64,000 nucleotides of DNA, from assembly GCF_000022545.1 (NCBI RefSeq), contig NC_012883.1:1356276-1420275 (forward strand). Reading direction: 5' to 3'. Source of the stretch: Thermococcus sibiricus MM 739 (GTDB lineage Archaea > Methanobacteriota_B > Thermococci > Thermococcales > Thermococcaceae). Made by a program: the position numbers and the translations under genes. This document shows, piece after piece, positions 1 through 8,881 of the stretch (positions within the stretch are counted from its first letter, which is position 1; the number at the start of each line of letters is the position of its first letter). Under the pieces are notes generated by a model. That model searched no databases. It had not been told where the DNA came from and saw only the letters and a program-made list of their open reading frames with translations.

Positions 1-834
1 GTTGACGTCTCAGAACCAATCGTTGTCTATAGAGAAAGCATCACAAAACAAAGCCCAATAGTAGAAGGAAAGTCACCAAACAAGCACAACAGATTTTACA
101 TTGTTGTCGAACCAATGCCAGATGAAATTTATCAAGCAATTAGAGAGGGTGAAATCCCTGAGGGAAGACCAAAAGATACGAAGGTCGTTGCAAAGAAGCT
201 TGCCGAGCTAGGAATGGATTATGAAATCGCCAGAGGTATTGTTGACATTTACAACGGAAACATGTTCCTTGACAACACAAAGGGTCTCCAGTATCTCAAC
301 GAGGTCATGGATCTCCTTGTAGACGGTTTCCACCAGGCAATGGATGAGGGACCACTTGCCAGAGAACCAGTAATGAAAGTCATAGTCAGACTTGTAGATG
401 CTAAAATCCACGAGGATAACGTCCACAGAGGTCCAGCCCAAATTTACCCAGCAATTAGAACTGCTATTCACTGTGCAATGATGAAATCCAACCCAGTCCT
501 TTACGAACCATACCAGAAAGTAGTCATAAACGTTCCATATGAATACATGGGTTCAGTCAGCAGAGAAATGAACCAAAGAAGAGGACAGCTCATTGACATG
601 AGACAGGAGGGCGAAGTAATGATCATTATCTCAGAGGCTCCAGTAGCCGAAATGTTTGGATTCGCTGGAGCAATTAGGGGTGCAACCAGCGGTAGGGCCC
701 TATGGAGCACAGAGCATGCTGGCTTCAAGAGAGTCCCAACTGAACTTGCAATAAACATAATAAGGCAGATAAGGCAAAGAAAAGGCCTTAATCCAAATCC
801 ACCAACAGAGAAGGACATCTGCCCACAGCAGTAA
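1..834 (+). CDS. fusA: Elongation factor 2 (aEF-2), C-terminal part
   Basis: Translocase GTPase that moves tRNA and mRNA through the ribosome. The reading frame is open from base 1 and ends at TAA 832-834, giving 277 residues; the gene starts outside the window, so the G domain is missing here. The visible part covers the end of domain III plus domains IV and V: an elongation-factor domain IV segment (VVEPMPDEIY), the region just before the diphthamide loop rich in histidines (IHEDNVHRGPAQ), and the domain V signature (PYEYMGSVSREMNQRRGQL) followed by GATSGRALWSTE. The gene is followed by an oligo-T tract. Identification is very secure; only the 5' truncation by the window edge is unusual. 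Confidence 0.97.
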   Translation, partial: VDVSEPIVVYRESITKQSPIVEGKSPNKHNRFYIVVEPMPDEIYQAIREGEIPEGRPKDTKVVAKKLAELGMDYEIARGIVDIYNGNMFLDNTKGLQYLNEVMDLLVDGFHQAMDEGPLAREPVMKVIVRLVDAKIHEDNVHRGPAQIYPAIRTAIHCAMMKSNPVLYEPYQKVVINVPYEYMGSVSREMNQRRGQLIDMRQEGEVMIIISEAPVAEMFGFAGAIRGATSGRALWSTEHAGFKRVPTELAINIIRQIRQRKGLNPNPPTEKDICPQQ

Positions 835-836
835 AA

Positions 837-845
837 TCTTTTTTC
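837..845 (+). terminator. Oligo-T terminator after aEF-2
   Basis: A run of six T immediately after the aEF-2 stop codon, within a longer T-rich stretch. Archaeal RNA polymerase terminates on such tracts without a hairpin. The 226 bases up to the next gene are AT-rich and show no other gene. Confidence 0.5.
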
Positions 846-1060
846 TGTTCTTCTATTCTCAGTATTTTTTCTAACCTTTCTAATAACATGACCTTCTTCC
901 GTCCTAAAATGTAATACTTGTATAAAGTCAGTTTCATTTATAAACTGCTTGACTATTATCCAAATTAAGTCCTATTTATAGGCATGAACTTACCAATTCT
1001 TCAGAATTTTTTGCATAAAATACATATAGGATTAAGGAAGTTGTCATAATGGTGATGATC

Positions 1061-1966
1061 ATGAACGCTGTTCAACTAATAAGTAGGGATATTGAAAAGA
1101 CAATAAGAGTGCAGACAAAATTGATAGACTACCTGACCGATTTCTTTGTTAAAAAGGGTTTTAAATGGCTTTTACCTGTTATGCTGAGCTCTATAACCGA
1201 TCCTTTATGGCCCGACCCGGCCTCAAGCAAAATGAGAGCTCCGGAAATAGACGCTTATGGGACTAGATTGAAACTTATGCACAGTATGATTCTTCATAAG
1301 CAGTTTGCTATAGCCATGGGGCTTGAGAAAATATTTGTTCTTTCTCCCAACATAAGACTTGAAGAAAGAGATAGGGACGATGGAAGACACGCGTATGAGT
1401 TTACTCAAATTGATTTCGAGATAGCTTATGCAACCATGGACGATGTTATGAGCCTTATAGAAGAACTAATAGTAGGGCTCTTTAAGGAAGCAAGAACTTG
1501 GGAAGAACTTGGTGAGAGAGACTTACCCAAAGTTAAGGTACCATTTAAGCGCTTTACTATGGCCGAGATTGAAGAAGAATTTGGCGACGATGAAGAAGCT
1601 AGCAGAGCCATGGAAGAACCATTCTGGATAACAGACATTTCTAGGGAATTTTACGATAGGGAAGATCCGAAAAGACCCGGGCACTTTAGAAACTACGATC
1701 TAATTCTGCCAGAAGGCTATGGAGAAGTTTCAAGTGGTGGAGAAAGAGAGTGGGAGTATGAAGCAATATTGAGAAAACTAAAAGAGAGTGGATTAAGCTT
1801 GAGAGCATTTAGGCCCTATCTTGAGGTTGCAAAGGCTGGAAAGCTCAAACCTTCTGCTGGAGCTGGCATAGGCATTGAAAGACTCGTTAGATACATAGTT
1901 GGTGCAAAGCACATAGCTGAGGTTCAGCCATTTCCAAGAGTTCCCGGGATTCCTGCAGTCATTTAA
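1061..1966 (+). CDS. Asparagine synthetase A-like protein (AsnRS/AspRS catalytic-core paralog)
   Basis: A 301-residue class II aminoacyl-tRNA-synthetase catalytic core with no N-terminal anticodon-binding OB domain. It matches the archaeal AS-AR family, described in Pyrococcus abyssi as an asparagine synthetase derived from AspRS/AsnRS. Visible motifs are motif 2 (HAYEFTQIDFEI, about residues 110-121) and motif 3 (GAGIGIERLVRYI, about 271-283). The aspartate-ammonia ligase role is inferred from the family. Of two in-frame ATGs, the one at 1061 is preferred because GGTGAT sits 4-5 bases ahead and the protein then begins MNAV as in relatives. Its 3' end overlaps the convergent nitroreductase gene by 8 bases. 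Confidence 0.85.
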   Translation: MNAVQLISRDIEKTIRVQTKLIDYLTDFFVKKGFKWLLPVMLSSITDPLWPDPASSKMRAPEIDAYGTRLKLMHSMILHKQFAIAMGLEKIFVLSPNIRLEERDRDDGRHAYEFTQIDFEIAYATMDDVMSLIEELIVGLFKEARTWEELGERDLPKVKVPFKRFTMAEIEEEFGDDEEASRAMEEPFWITDISREFYDREDPKRPGHFRNYDLILPEGYGEVSSGGEREWEYEAILRKLKESGLSLRAFRPYLEVAKAGKLKPSAGAGIGIERLVRYIVGAKHIAEVQPFPRVPGIPAVI

Positions 1967-2495
1967 AAGCGTTTCCAAATTCATTTAGATGTACTCTTTC
2001 CCACATTATCTCTTTTTCATCGTGTTCAAGCTTTTGTTCTACGGGGTAACCTATTCCAATTACACATAAAATTCTAACATGCTCTGGGATTCCTAAAAGT
2101 TCTCTTACATAGTCCTCGGCACTCTTTTCTTCACTGTGTTGCCTGTCCAATACGTGCCCCCAGCATGCTCCTAGGCCTAAGGCCGTGGCTGCCAGTTGTA
2201 TATGTTCTGCTGCAATACTTGCATCAAAAACCCACGCCGAGCTTATCTTTTCATCCCCGCAAACAACTATTGCCAAAGGCGCTGTTTCAAGGAATCTTAA
2301 CGCTCCTCTCGTATTTGCCAGCTTTTTAATGATCTCTCTACCTTCAACGACCACAAAGTGCCACGGTCTCCTGTTCATTGAGCTCGGGGAATAAAAAGCC
2401 ACCTCAAGAATTTTCTCCACGTATTCTCTTGGCACCTTTCTATCTTGGTACTTTCTAATGCTCCGCCTCTTTTTAACAACTTCAAAGAAATCCAT
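1959..2495 (-). CDS. Nitroreductase-family FMN oxidoreductase
   Basis: A 178-residue flavoprotein of the NfsA/FRP-like nitroreductase family, which uses NAD(P)H to reduce varied electron acceptors; the substrate here is unknown. The N-terminus has the FMN-binding signature RRSIRKYQDR, then SSMNRRPWHFVVV, and the C-terminal half carries GLGACWGHV and the loop IPEHVRILCVIGIGYP. The start at 2495 is chosen because GGTGAT lies four bases upstream and the family begins with this MDFFEVV-type sequence; longer in-frame readings add an unlikely hydrophobic extension. It is convergent with the asparagine-synthetase-like gene and lies 85 bases downstream of the flavoenzyme operon on the same strand. 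Confidence 0.85.
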   Translation of the reverse strand: MDFFEVVKKRRSIRKYQDRKVPREYVEKILEVAFYSPSSMNRRPWHFVVVEGREIIKKLANTRGALRFLETAPLAIVVCGDEKISSAWVFDASIAAEHIQLAATALGLGACWGHVLDRQHSEEKSAEDYVRELLGIPEHVRILCVIGIGYPVEQKLEHDEKEIMWERVHLNEFGNAFK

Positions 2496-2580
2496 AAGAA
2501 TCACCATGGAAAATTTTGAAAACGGCCTTATCAAAATTTCGTGAACAAAAGGTTGGAGAAGGAAAAACAAAAGGCCAAAC

Positions 2581-5448
2581 TTAAAAGTTAAATAGACTCT
2601 TAACATCATAATGTGCTTTTCTCGCCTTTTTTACTTTCAAATCCATTCCAAAGGCGTTTGTGACAGTTCCTTCTTTTTCTGCCCAGAGCCCGCTTGGCAG
2701 TATTAGGTATTCTCCTTTTAGTTTACTTATCGCAGGTGAGTTTCCTATGACAACGTAAGCTTTCGCCTCTGGTATACCCGTAACTCCTGCCTTTATTAAT
2801 CCCGTAGCATTCACTCCATCGTGTAGGATTAAAGTTGGCACGTCCATAGGCTCAGCTGGGCCTTCAATTATTGCCACTTCGTAGCCCTCTTCTACTATTT
2901 CTTTGCCCTTCAGCAGCAGCTTTAGGAGAGGATATTTCTCTATGTTAACTTTTAGGAGGACGCGCTTTGCATTTCTAATGTCTTCAAGAGTTGCGGTTGA
3001 ACCCTCACCATCAATGGTTGAGCCTATTGGAATTCCCTTTCTTTCCGCTAGCTCTTTTAGGAACATTATCTCTTCATTTGTAAGAGAGGGCGTGAGTATT
3101 AGAGCACATTCTTTTTCTTCTAGGAACTTTTCAGCGTCTTCCCAGCTTACTGCATTTCCTTTCAGAATTGGCTGGGCGATGTCTTGGGCCCATGGCCTTT
3201 CAAAGCGACAGTAATCGCAAATGTATCCATTCCACGAGTCTTTTCTGCTTGAGGCCCTAACCAAGATGTCGTTGTAAACCTCTATGTTCATCTCGCATGC
3301 AAATGAACATCCGTTGCACACTGTCTTCACCGGCTGGGTCTTCCAAGGACCGGGTTTAACGAATGGAAGCTTTTCAGTTATTGCCCCAACAGGACAAATG
3401 TCAGTAAGTTCTCCAATGAACACTCCTTTTTGATCTTCCAATCTCTCTCCTAACTGGGGTCCAATATACGTCTTAAAGCCTCTGAACAGATAATCTACGA
3501 TGCCTTCTCTGGCAATCTCATGGGTGAAATTGACACACTGGCCACAAAGAACACACTTGTTGTTATCTAGCACAACGTTGGGATGAGTCTCGTCGATTTC
3601 AAATTTGTTCTGCTCTCCTACAAATGCATCCTGTTTTGCATCATAAAGCGTTGCATATTCTCTGAGCTTACATCTAAAGACCTCCATGCACCCGCAACTC
3701 ATGCACCTCTGAGCTTCTGTAAGAACTGTTTCCTCATCCATTGTTGGTTCAACTTCCTTGAAATTGCTCTTTCTAATTTCCGGGTCAAGGAGCTTTACCT
3801 TTACCCTTGGCTTTCTCTCCACATGTTCATAGTCCTTCTCAGTTACTTTCTTCCAGTGGTTGTAGGGCCTTAAGTCAAAGAGCACTCTGTAGAGGTCTTC
3901 GTCATATATAACTTCCTCAATGTGCTTTGATGGATCTAAAAGCACCTCTCTTGCTTTTTCAAGCTTGCCCTTCAAATAGAGATCTATCATAATTGCGGCT
4001 CTTCTTCCAGTTGCAATACTTTCTATAACCGTGGATGGGCCTAATACTAAATCTCCACCAGCAAAAACTCCTTCCTTATTCGTTTGGAGTGTCACTTCGT
4101 CTACGAGAACTCTCCCACGTTTTGCTTCGATGCCAATGGTTCTCAAGAACTCCTCATCACAGTATTGACCTATAGCAAGGATAACATTATCTACTTTTAC
4201 TCTGAACTCTGAGCCCTCTATTGGCATCGGGCGTCTTCTACCACTTGCGTCTGGTTCGCCTAGCTTCATTTTTATGAGTTCAACTTCTTCCACTTTCTCC
4301 TTACCGATGATTTTTACGGGATTAGTGAGGAACATGAACTTAACCCCTTCCTCTTCCGCCTCTTCCACTTCTCTCGAATTTGCAGGCATTTCACTCTTTG
4401 ATCTTCTATAAACCACCGTGACATCTGCTCCAAGTCTCAGTGCAGTCCTTGCAACATCCATAGCTGTATTTCCACCACCCACTACAATGACCCTCTTTCC
4501 AAGTTCAACCTTCTCCCCCATATTGACCTTTCTGAGAAATTCTGTGCCGTGAATAACACCATCAAGGTCTTCACCTTCTATCCCCATCTTCCTACTCTTC
4601 CATGCACCCACTCCAAGAAATACTGCGTCATATTGCTCTCTAAGCTCTTCCAAGGCAATATCTTTTCCCAGAGCAGTGTTGGTTTTCACCTCTATGCCCG
4701 TATTTATTACCGTCGCTATGTCTTTATCAAGCACGTCTTTCGGGAGTCTGTAAGGGGGTATACCATAACGCATCATTCCTCCGAGATGAGGCATTGCATC
4801 AAAAATTGTCACATCATGCCCCATGGTTCTCAGGTAATAGGCACATGCTAGTCCTGCAGGACCACCTCCGACAACCGCAATCCTTTTGCCGGTTGATGGG
4901 GGGATCTCTGGCATCCATGGGCCGTTTTCGAGATCATAATCAGCAGCAAATCTTTTCAATTGTCTTATAGCTAGAGGCTCCTCTACAAGGTTTCTCCTAC
5001 ATTCTTCCTCACAGAATGCCGGACATACTCTTCCAAGAACTGCCGGGAGGATATATTTTTCTTTCATTAATTTTACAGCTTCGTGGTATCTGCCCATAGC
5101 TATTAACGCGAGGTACCCCTGTACATCACTGTGGGCTGGACAGCCATTTTGACATGGCCCGATACAATCCCCATAGTGATCAGAAAGAATTAATTCCAAA
5201 GCAGTTTTTCTCATTTCTATTATTTCATCACTCAATGTCTCAATTGAAAGCCCTTCCATAGGTTTGAGGGTACATGAGGTTGTAATCCCTCTTGGAGTCT
5301 GTACCAAGCATAGACGACAGGAACCATATGGGTCAAAGGCCTCAGTGTAACAAAAGCCAGGCACGTGAGTTATTTCCCTGAGAAACTCGATAAGGGATTT
5401 ATCTTTGGGAGCTTCAAATTCCTTTCCGTTGACAGTAATCTTGACCAT
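2581..5448 (-). CDS. NuoG/GltD-type fusion subunit of a NAD(P)H:ferredoxin flavoenzyme (Bfu/NfnABC-like A subunit)
   Basis: A 955-residue multidomain redox protein. In order: plant-type [2Fe-2S] domain (C33, C44, C47, C59); a cysteine-rich linker (CIGPCQNGCPAH, about 95-110); a GltD/NfnL-type FAD-NAD(P)H module (about 190-500) with two dinucleotide motifs, VVGGGPAGLACAYYL and VVGGGNTAMDVA, and the NADPH-typical YRRSKSEMPA; iron-sulfur segments (CMSCGC, CVLCGQC, DICPVGAI, about 590-720); and a shrunken NuoG/formate-dehydrogenase-like C-terminus starting with CNGCSFACEMN. It is the last gene of a three-gene operon; its ATG lies one base after the preceding stop behind a GGAGGGTGA site. Family knowledge suggests electron transfer, possibly bifurcation, among NAD(H), NADP(H) and ferredoxin. 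The exact reaction is inferred. Confidence 0.85.
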   Translation of the reverse strand: MVKITVNGKEFEAPKDKSLIEFLREITHVPGFCYTEAFDPYGSCRLCLVQTPRGITTSCTLKPMEGLSIETLSDEIIEMRKTALELILSDHYGDCIGPCQNGCPAHSDVQGYLALIAMGRYHEAVKLMKEKYILPAVLGRVCPAFCEEECRRNLVEEPLAIRQLKRFAADYDLENGPWMPEIPPSTGKRIAVVGGGPAGLACAYYLRTMGHDVTIFDAMPHLGGMMRYGIPPYRLPKDVLDKDIATVINTGIEVKTNTALGKDIALEELREQYDAVFLGVGAWKSRKMGIEGEDLDGVIHGTEFLRKVNMGEKVELGKRVIVVGGGNTAMDVARTALRLGADVTVVYRRSKSEMPANSREVEEAEEEGVKFMFLTNPVKIIGKEKVEEVELIKMKLGEPDASGRRRPMPIEGSEFRVKVDNVILAIGQYCDEEFLRTIGIEAKRGRVLVDEVTLQTNKEGVFAGGDLVLGPSTVIESIATGRRAAIMIDLYLKGKLEKAREVLLDPSKHIEEVIYDEDLYRVLFDLRPYNHWKKVTEKDYEHVERKPRVKVKLLDPEIRKSNFKEVEPTMDEETVLTEAQRCMSCGCMEVFRCKLREYATLYDAKQDAFVGEQNKFEIDETHPNVVLDNNKCVLCGQCVNFTHEIAREGIVDYLFRGFKTYIGPQLGERLEDQKGVFIGELTDICPVGAITEKLPFVKPGPWKTQPVKTVCNGCSFACEMNIEVYNDILVRASSRKDSWNGYICDYCRFERPWAQDIAQPILKGNAVSWEDAEKFLEEKECALILTPSLTNEEIMFLKELAERKGIPIGSTIDGEGSTATLEDIRNAKRVLLKVNIEKYPLLKLLLKGKEIVEEGYEVAIIEGPAEPMDVPTLILHDGVNATGLIKAGVTGIPEAKAYVVIGNSPAISKLKGEYLILPSGLWAEKEGTVTNAFGMDLKVKKARKAHYDVKSLFNF

Positions 5449-5449
5449 C

Positions 5450-7258
5450 TCACTCACCCTCCTTCTTGGCATCGGTTATTTCTATTGCATTAAAGCGACA
5501 CACCTCATAGCAGGTTCCGCACTTTATGCATGCCTCTTGATTTATTAAGTGTGGCTTCCCTCTTTCTCCACTGATGGCCTTCACTGGGCACATTATTGCA
5601 CATGCAGTACAACCTGTGCACTTTTCGGTAATTATAACGTATTTTATGAGAGGTTTACAGACTTTAGCTGGACATCTTCCTTCTATGTGTGCTAAATACT
5701 CATCTTTAAAGTATTTTAAAGTTGTAAGAACTGGATTTGGTGCCGTTTGCCCTAGTCCACAGAGAGAGCCAGTTTTAACTAATGGTGCAAGCTTTTCAAG
5801 TTTCTCAATATCTTCCAAAGCCCCCTCGCCTTTTGTAATTTTATCAAGGAGTTCCCACATCCTCTTAGTTCCTAAACGACAGAAAGTACACTTTCCACAA
5901 GACTCCTTCACAGTGAAGTCTAAGAAGAATTTTGCAACATCAACCATGCACGTGTCTTCGTCCATAACCACCATTCCGCCACTTCCCATTATTGCACCTG
6001 TTGCAGTGACACTCTCGTAATCAACGGGAGTATTAAACAGATAATCAGGAATACATCCTCCTGACGGGCCTCCAAGCTGAACTGCCTTTATTTTCTTACC
6101 CGTTTTAGTTCCCCCTCCAATCTCATAAAGTATCTCCCTCAACGTGATACCCATCGGAACCTCTACGTTTCCACCGTGTTTGATCTTTCCAGAGAGAGCA
6201 AAAACTTTCGTGCCTTTGCTCTTTTCTGTCCCAAGAGCAGCATATGCCTCCCAGCCATGTTTTATTATCCATGGCACATTTGCCCAAGTTTCAACGTTGT
6301 TTATATTGGTTGGTCTTCCCCAAAGCCCCTTCTGAGCAGGATAAGGTGGTCTTGGTCTTGGCATTCCCCTCTTTCCTTCAATAGATGCTATCAGTGCAGT
6401 CTCCTCTCCACAAACAAAAGCACCCGCACCCTCTTTTATTACAATTTCGAAGGAAAAACCGCTTCCTAATATGTTCTCTCCCAAAAACCCTTTTTCTCTT
6501 GCCTGCTTTAATGCTATTCTGAGTCTCTTTATGGCAAGTGGATACTCCGCTCTCACATAGATAAACCCTTTTGTAGCTCCAATAGCATAAGCGCCAATAA
6601 TCATCCCTTCTATAACCCTATGCGGATCTCCTTCCAACACGTTTCTGTCCATGAAAGCACCCGGGTCCCCTTCATCGGCATTGCAAACTATGTATTTTTC
6701 ATCTCCTGGAGCATCTCTGGTGAACTTCCATTTAAGGCCCGTTGGAAATCCGGCCCCTCCTCTTCCCCTGAGTCCGGATTTTGTTATGAAATCTATTATC
6801 TCCTCAGGTTTCATTTTGAAAGCCTTTTTGAGAGCCTCATAACCTCCAGCTGCTATGTATTCTTCTATGTTCTCCGGATCTATGTATCCTGAATTCTCTA
6901 ACACTATTTTTTTCTGCTTTACAAAATATCCATCAAAATCCCAGGTTTTTCTTTGTCCGTTTTCCCACCAGTCCTTTTTGACAACCCAATCTTCTATGGG
7001 TTTTCCGTTTATAACGTGCTCTTCTATTATTCGCGGCACTCTATCGGGTGTAACGTGACCATAGGTAATGATCTCGTTATCGGTAATAATGTCAAGAAGA
7101 GGTTCTCTGTAACACATCCCTACGCAGCCCACTATTTTGAGCTTGATGTCGAGGTTTCTCTTCTCCAGTTCTTCTTTCACAGCTTCATACGTTTCTCTAG
7201 CTCCAGCTGCAATTCCACAGGAGTTCATTCCCACAGCGATAGCCTTAATTTCAGACAT
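5450..7258 (-). CDS. NuoF-like FMN/NADH-binding subunit (BfuB-like)
   Basis: A 602-residue protein that should carry the NADH site and the flavin of the flavoenzyme. It has an N-terminal thioredoxin-like [2Fe-2S] domain (MNSCGI, CVGMCY), the FMN loop GRGGAGFPTGLKW (about 165-178), the NADH-binding GAGAFVCGEETAL, a [4Fe-4S] cluster site (SCGKCTFCRLGT, SLCGLGQ), and a C-terminal ferredoxin domain with two CxxCxxCxxxC motifs (CTGCTACAIMC, CIKCGTCYEVC). This architecture is that of the HydB/BfuB family, where the flavin and neighbouring clusters form the proposed bifurcation site. Its start overlaps the preceding NuoE-like stop by 8 bases and has a GAGGGG ribosome site. Confidence 0.9.
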   Translation of the reverse strand: MSEIKAIAVGMNSCGIAAGARETYEAVKEELEKRNLDIKLKIVGCVGMCYREPLLDIITDNEIITYGHVTPDRVPRIIEEHVINGKPIEDWVVKKDWWENGQRKTWDFDGYFVKQKKIVLENSGYIDPENIEEYIAAGGYEALKKAFKMKPEEIIDFITKSGLRGRGGAGFPTGLKWKFTRDAPGDEKYIVCNADEGDPGAFMDRNVLEGDPHRVIEGMIIGAYAIGATKGFIYVRAEYPLAIKRLRIALKQAREKGFLGENILGSGFSFEIVIKEGAGAFVCGEETALIASIEGKRGMPRPRPPYPAQKGLWGRPTNINNVETWANVPWIIKHGWEAYAALGTEKSKGTKVFALSGKIKHGGNVEVPMGITLREILYEIGGGTKTGKKIKAVQLGGPSGGCIPDYLFNTPVDYESVTATGAIMGSGGMVVMDEDTCMVDVAKFFLDFTVKESCGKCTFCRLGTKRMWELLDKITKGEGALEDIEKLEKLAPLVKTGSLCGLGQTAPNPVLTTLKYFKDEYLAHIEGRCPAKVCKPLIKYVIITEKCTGCTACAIMCPVKAISGERGKPHLINQEACIKCGTCYEVCRFNAIEITDAKKEGE

Positions 7259-7715
7259 TTAGCTTCCCCTCTTTGAGATTTCTAATGATTTTTCTAACCT
7301 TATCAGGCGTTAATTTTCCGTAAACCTTCTCGTTTATCATTATGACCGGAGCTAAGCTACAGCATCCCAAGCAGGCGACTCTCTCTAATGTTATTAGACC
7401 ATCAACGGTTGTTTGACCTTCTTCAATCCCTACTTCTTCTCGTATAGCTTGGGAAATATTCACTGCACCATTGACGTGGCAGGCTGTGCCGTGACATATC
7501 TTTATCACGTACTTACCAAGCGGTTCAAAGCGGAATTGAGCGTAGAAAGTTGCTACTCCATAAACCCTGCTTAGTGGCACCTTTAAATATCTGGAAATCT
7601 CCTCAAGGGCCTCCTTTGGGAGATACCCAAATGTTTCTTGGGTTTTTTGCAACAATGGAATTAGAGAACTGGGATTCGGTTCGTAATGGTAGATATACTC
7701 CAATTGAATATTCAT
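7251..7715 (-). CDS. NuoE-like [2Fe-2S] subunit (BfuC-like)
   Basis: A 154-residue thioredoxin-like ferredoxin of the complex I 24-kDa/HydC family. The four cluster cysteines are visible as CHGTAC and CLGCC, and the N-terminal helical part contains LLQKTQETFGYLP, typical of NuoE. It is the first gene of the three-gene flavoenzyme operon and hands electrons to or from the NuoF-like subunit. The ATG at 7715 is chosen because GGTGAT lies four bases upstream; the ATG at 7721 would sit directly on the ribosome site, and a longer reading (to 7808) runs across the promoter. Confidence 0.9.
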   Translation of the reverse strand: MNIQLEYIYHYEPNPSSLIPLLQKTQETFGYLPKEALEEISRYLKVPLSRVYGVATFYAQFRFEPLGKYVIKICHGTACHVNGAVNISQAIREEVGIEEGQTTVDGLITLERVACLGCCSLAPVIMINEKVYGKLTPDKVRKIIRNLKEGKLNV

Positions 7716-7756
7716 GTCCATCACCTTACATTTCTCATGATATCTTTCACATTGAC

Positions 7757-7766
7757 GTTTATAAAT
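7757..7766 (-). promoter_or_regulatory. TATA box of the NuoE-NuoF-GltD operon
   Basis: On the minus strand the sequence reads ATTTATAAAC, a good archaeal TATA box. It would place the transcript start about 20 bases before the NuoE-like ATG. A SurR-type site lies just upstream of it. Confidence 0.55.
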
Positions 7767-7782
7767 GCACATTAAAGTATAT

Positions 7783-7799
7783 GTTTGTAACGTTTGGTT
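7783..7799 (+). promoter_or_regulatory. SurR-type site GTTn3AACn5GTT between the divergent redox operons
   Basis: The bases read GTT-TGT-AAC-GTTTG-GTT, an exact fit to GTTn3AACn5GTT, the consensus known for SurR of Pyrococcus furiosus, the redox-sensitive regulator that activates hydrogenase genes when elemental sulfur is absent. The site lies upstream of the TATA boxes of both divergent operons (minus strand 7757-7766, plus strand about 7812-7820), the position of an activator site. Confidence 0.7.
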
Positions 7800-7811
7800 A
7801 GTCACCATCTG

Positions 7812-7820
7812 TTTAAAAAA
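7812..7820 (+). promoter_or_regulatory. TATA box of the sulfhydrogenase operon
   Basis: TTTAAAAAA lies 57-65 bases before the shyB start codon, allowing a leader of roughly 30 bases. An alternative TATA-like element (CCTTAAATC) follows a few bases later. Confidence 0.45.
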
Positions 7821-7876
7821 TCCTTAAATCGAGTCTTTACAAACATAAAATTGAATAACGGATTTGGGTGGTTATC

Positions 7877-8881
7877 TTGCGATATGTAAAGCTATCTCAG
7901 GAAAATTTTGAGGAGTTCTTCAACTCCCTAAAAAGATGGGGCAAGTTATATGCTCCGGTGAAAAAAGGAAACATCTACTCCTTTCAGCACGTCGAGAACT
8001 CTTCGGAGATAGCCTTTGATTACACCAGAACGATGCTCCCTCTAAAGAAGTTCTTTGTGAAGCCGAGAGATGAGATGCTAAAACTTAAAGGCGGTAAATG
8101 GGAAGAAAGTAATGGAGCTGAGCCTATAATTCTCTTTGGAGTGCATTCTTGTGATATACATGGATTAGAGATACTTGACAAAGTTTATCTTGCGGAGCCG
8201 GTTGATCCATACTACAAAAGGAGAAGGGAGAACTCAATAATAATTGGCATAAGCTGTATGCCAGATGAATATTGCTTCTGCAAAAGCCTAGGAACGGATT
8301 TTGCTATGCATGGCTTTGACCTGTTTTTACATGAACTCCCGGATGGCTGGCTTGTCAGAGTCGGGAGTGTAAAGGGACATGAAATAGCTTGGGAAAATGA
8401 GGAGCTTTTTGAGAACGTAACCGAAGAAGACTTCCATCACTTTAGAGAATTTGAAGAGAAGAGAGCTAACTCCGTTAAGCGATCTTTAAATAAAGAGGGC
8501 CTAGCCGATATTCTCGATTTAGCATTTGACAGTCCAGTATGGAAGAAATACGAGAGAATTTGCCTCGGATGTGGCAACTGCAATATGGTTTGCCCAACAT
8601 GCAGGTGTTACGAAGTGTGTGACCTCTGGGTAAATGCCTATGAAGCAGTAAGGGTCAGACGTTATGATTCCTGTTTTATGGAGACACATGGACTAGTGGC
8701 TGGAGGACATAACTTTAGAGCCACGCGCTTAGATAGATTCAGGCACCGCTACTACTGCAAGAACTATTTTGACCCTGAGTCCGGATTCAACTGTGTTGGA
8801 TGTGGACGGTGTGATGAATTCTGCCCAGCAAAGATAGAACACGTTAAAGTTCTTGATGAAGTAAGGGAGGGATTACAATGA
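7877..8881 (+). CDS. shyB: Sulfhydrogenase beta subunit, Fe-S protein
   Basis: Electron-transfer subunit (334 residues) of the cytosolic heterotetrameric NiFe sulfhydrogenase, linking the flavin subunit to the hydrogenase module. The C-terminal half holds two [4Fe-4S] ferredoxin motifs, CLGCGNCNMVCPTC (about residues 232-245) and CVGCGRCDEFCPA (about 305-317). The middle contains HSCDIHGLEILD and SCMPDEYCFC, typical of the HydB/AsrA family. The start is the TTG at 7877, six bases after GGTGG; the protein then begins MRYVKL, as in Pyrococcus beta subunits. It overlaps the next gene by four bases (ATGA). First gene of the shyBCDA operon. Confidence 0.9.
   Translation: MRYVKLSQENFEEFFNSLKRWGKLYAPVKKGNIYSFQHVENSSEIAFDYTRTMLPLKKFFVKPRDEMLKLKGGKWEESNGAEPIILFGVHSCDIHGLEILDKVYLAEPVDPYYKRRRENSIIIGISCMPDEYCFCKSLGTDFAMHGFDLFLHELPDGWLVRVGSVKGHEIAWENEELFENVTEEDFHHFREFEEKRANSVKRSLNKEGLADILDLAFDSPVWKKYERICLGCGNCNMVCPTCRCYEVCDLWVNAYEAVRVRRYDSCFMETHGLVAGGHNFRATRLDRFRHRYYCKNYFDPESGFNCVGCGRCDEFCPAKIEHVKVLDEVREGLQ

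Noticed and set aside
1223-1984. Several minus-strand open frames of 60-70 codons inside the asparagine-synthetase-like gene
   Set aside because: They have no ribosome sites or recognisable motifs and lie opposite a strongly conserved gene.
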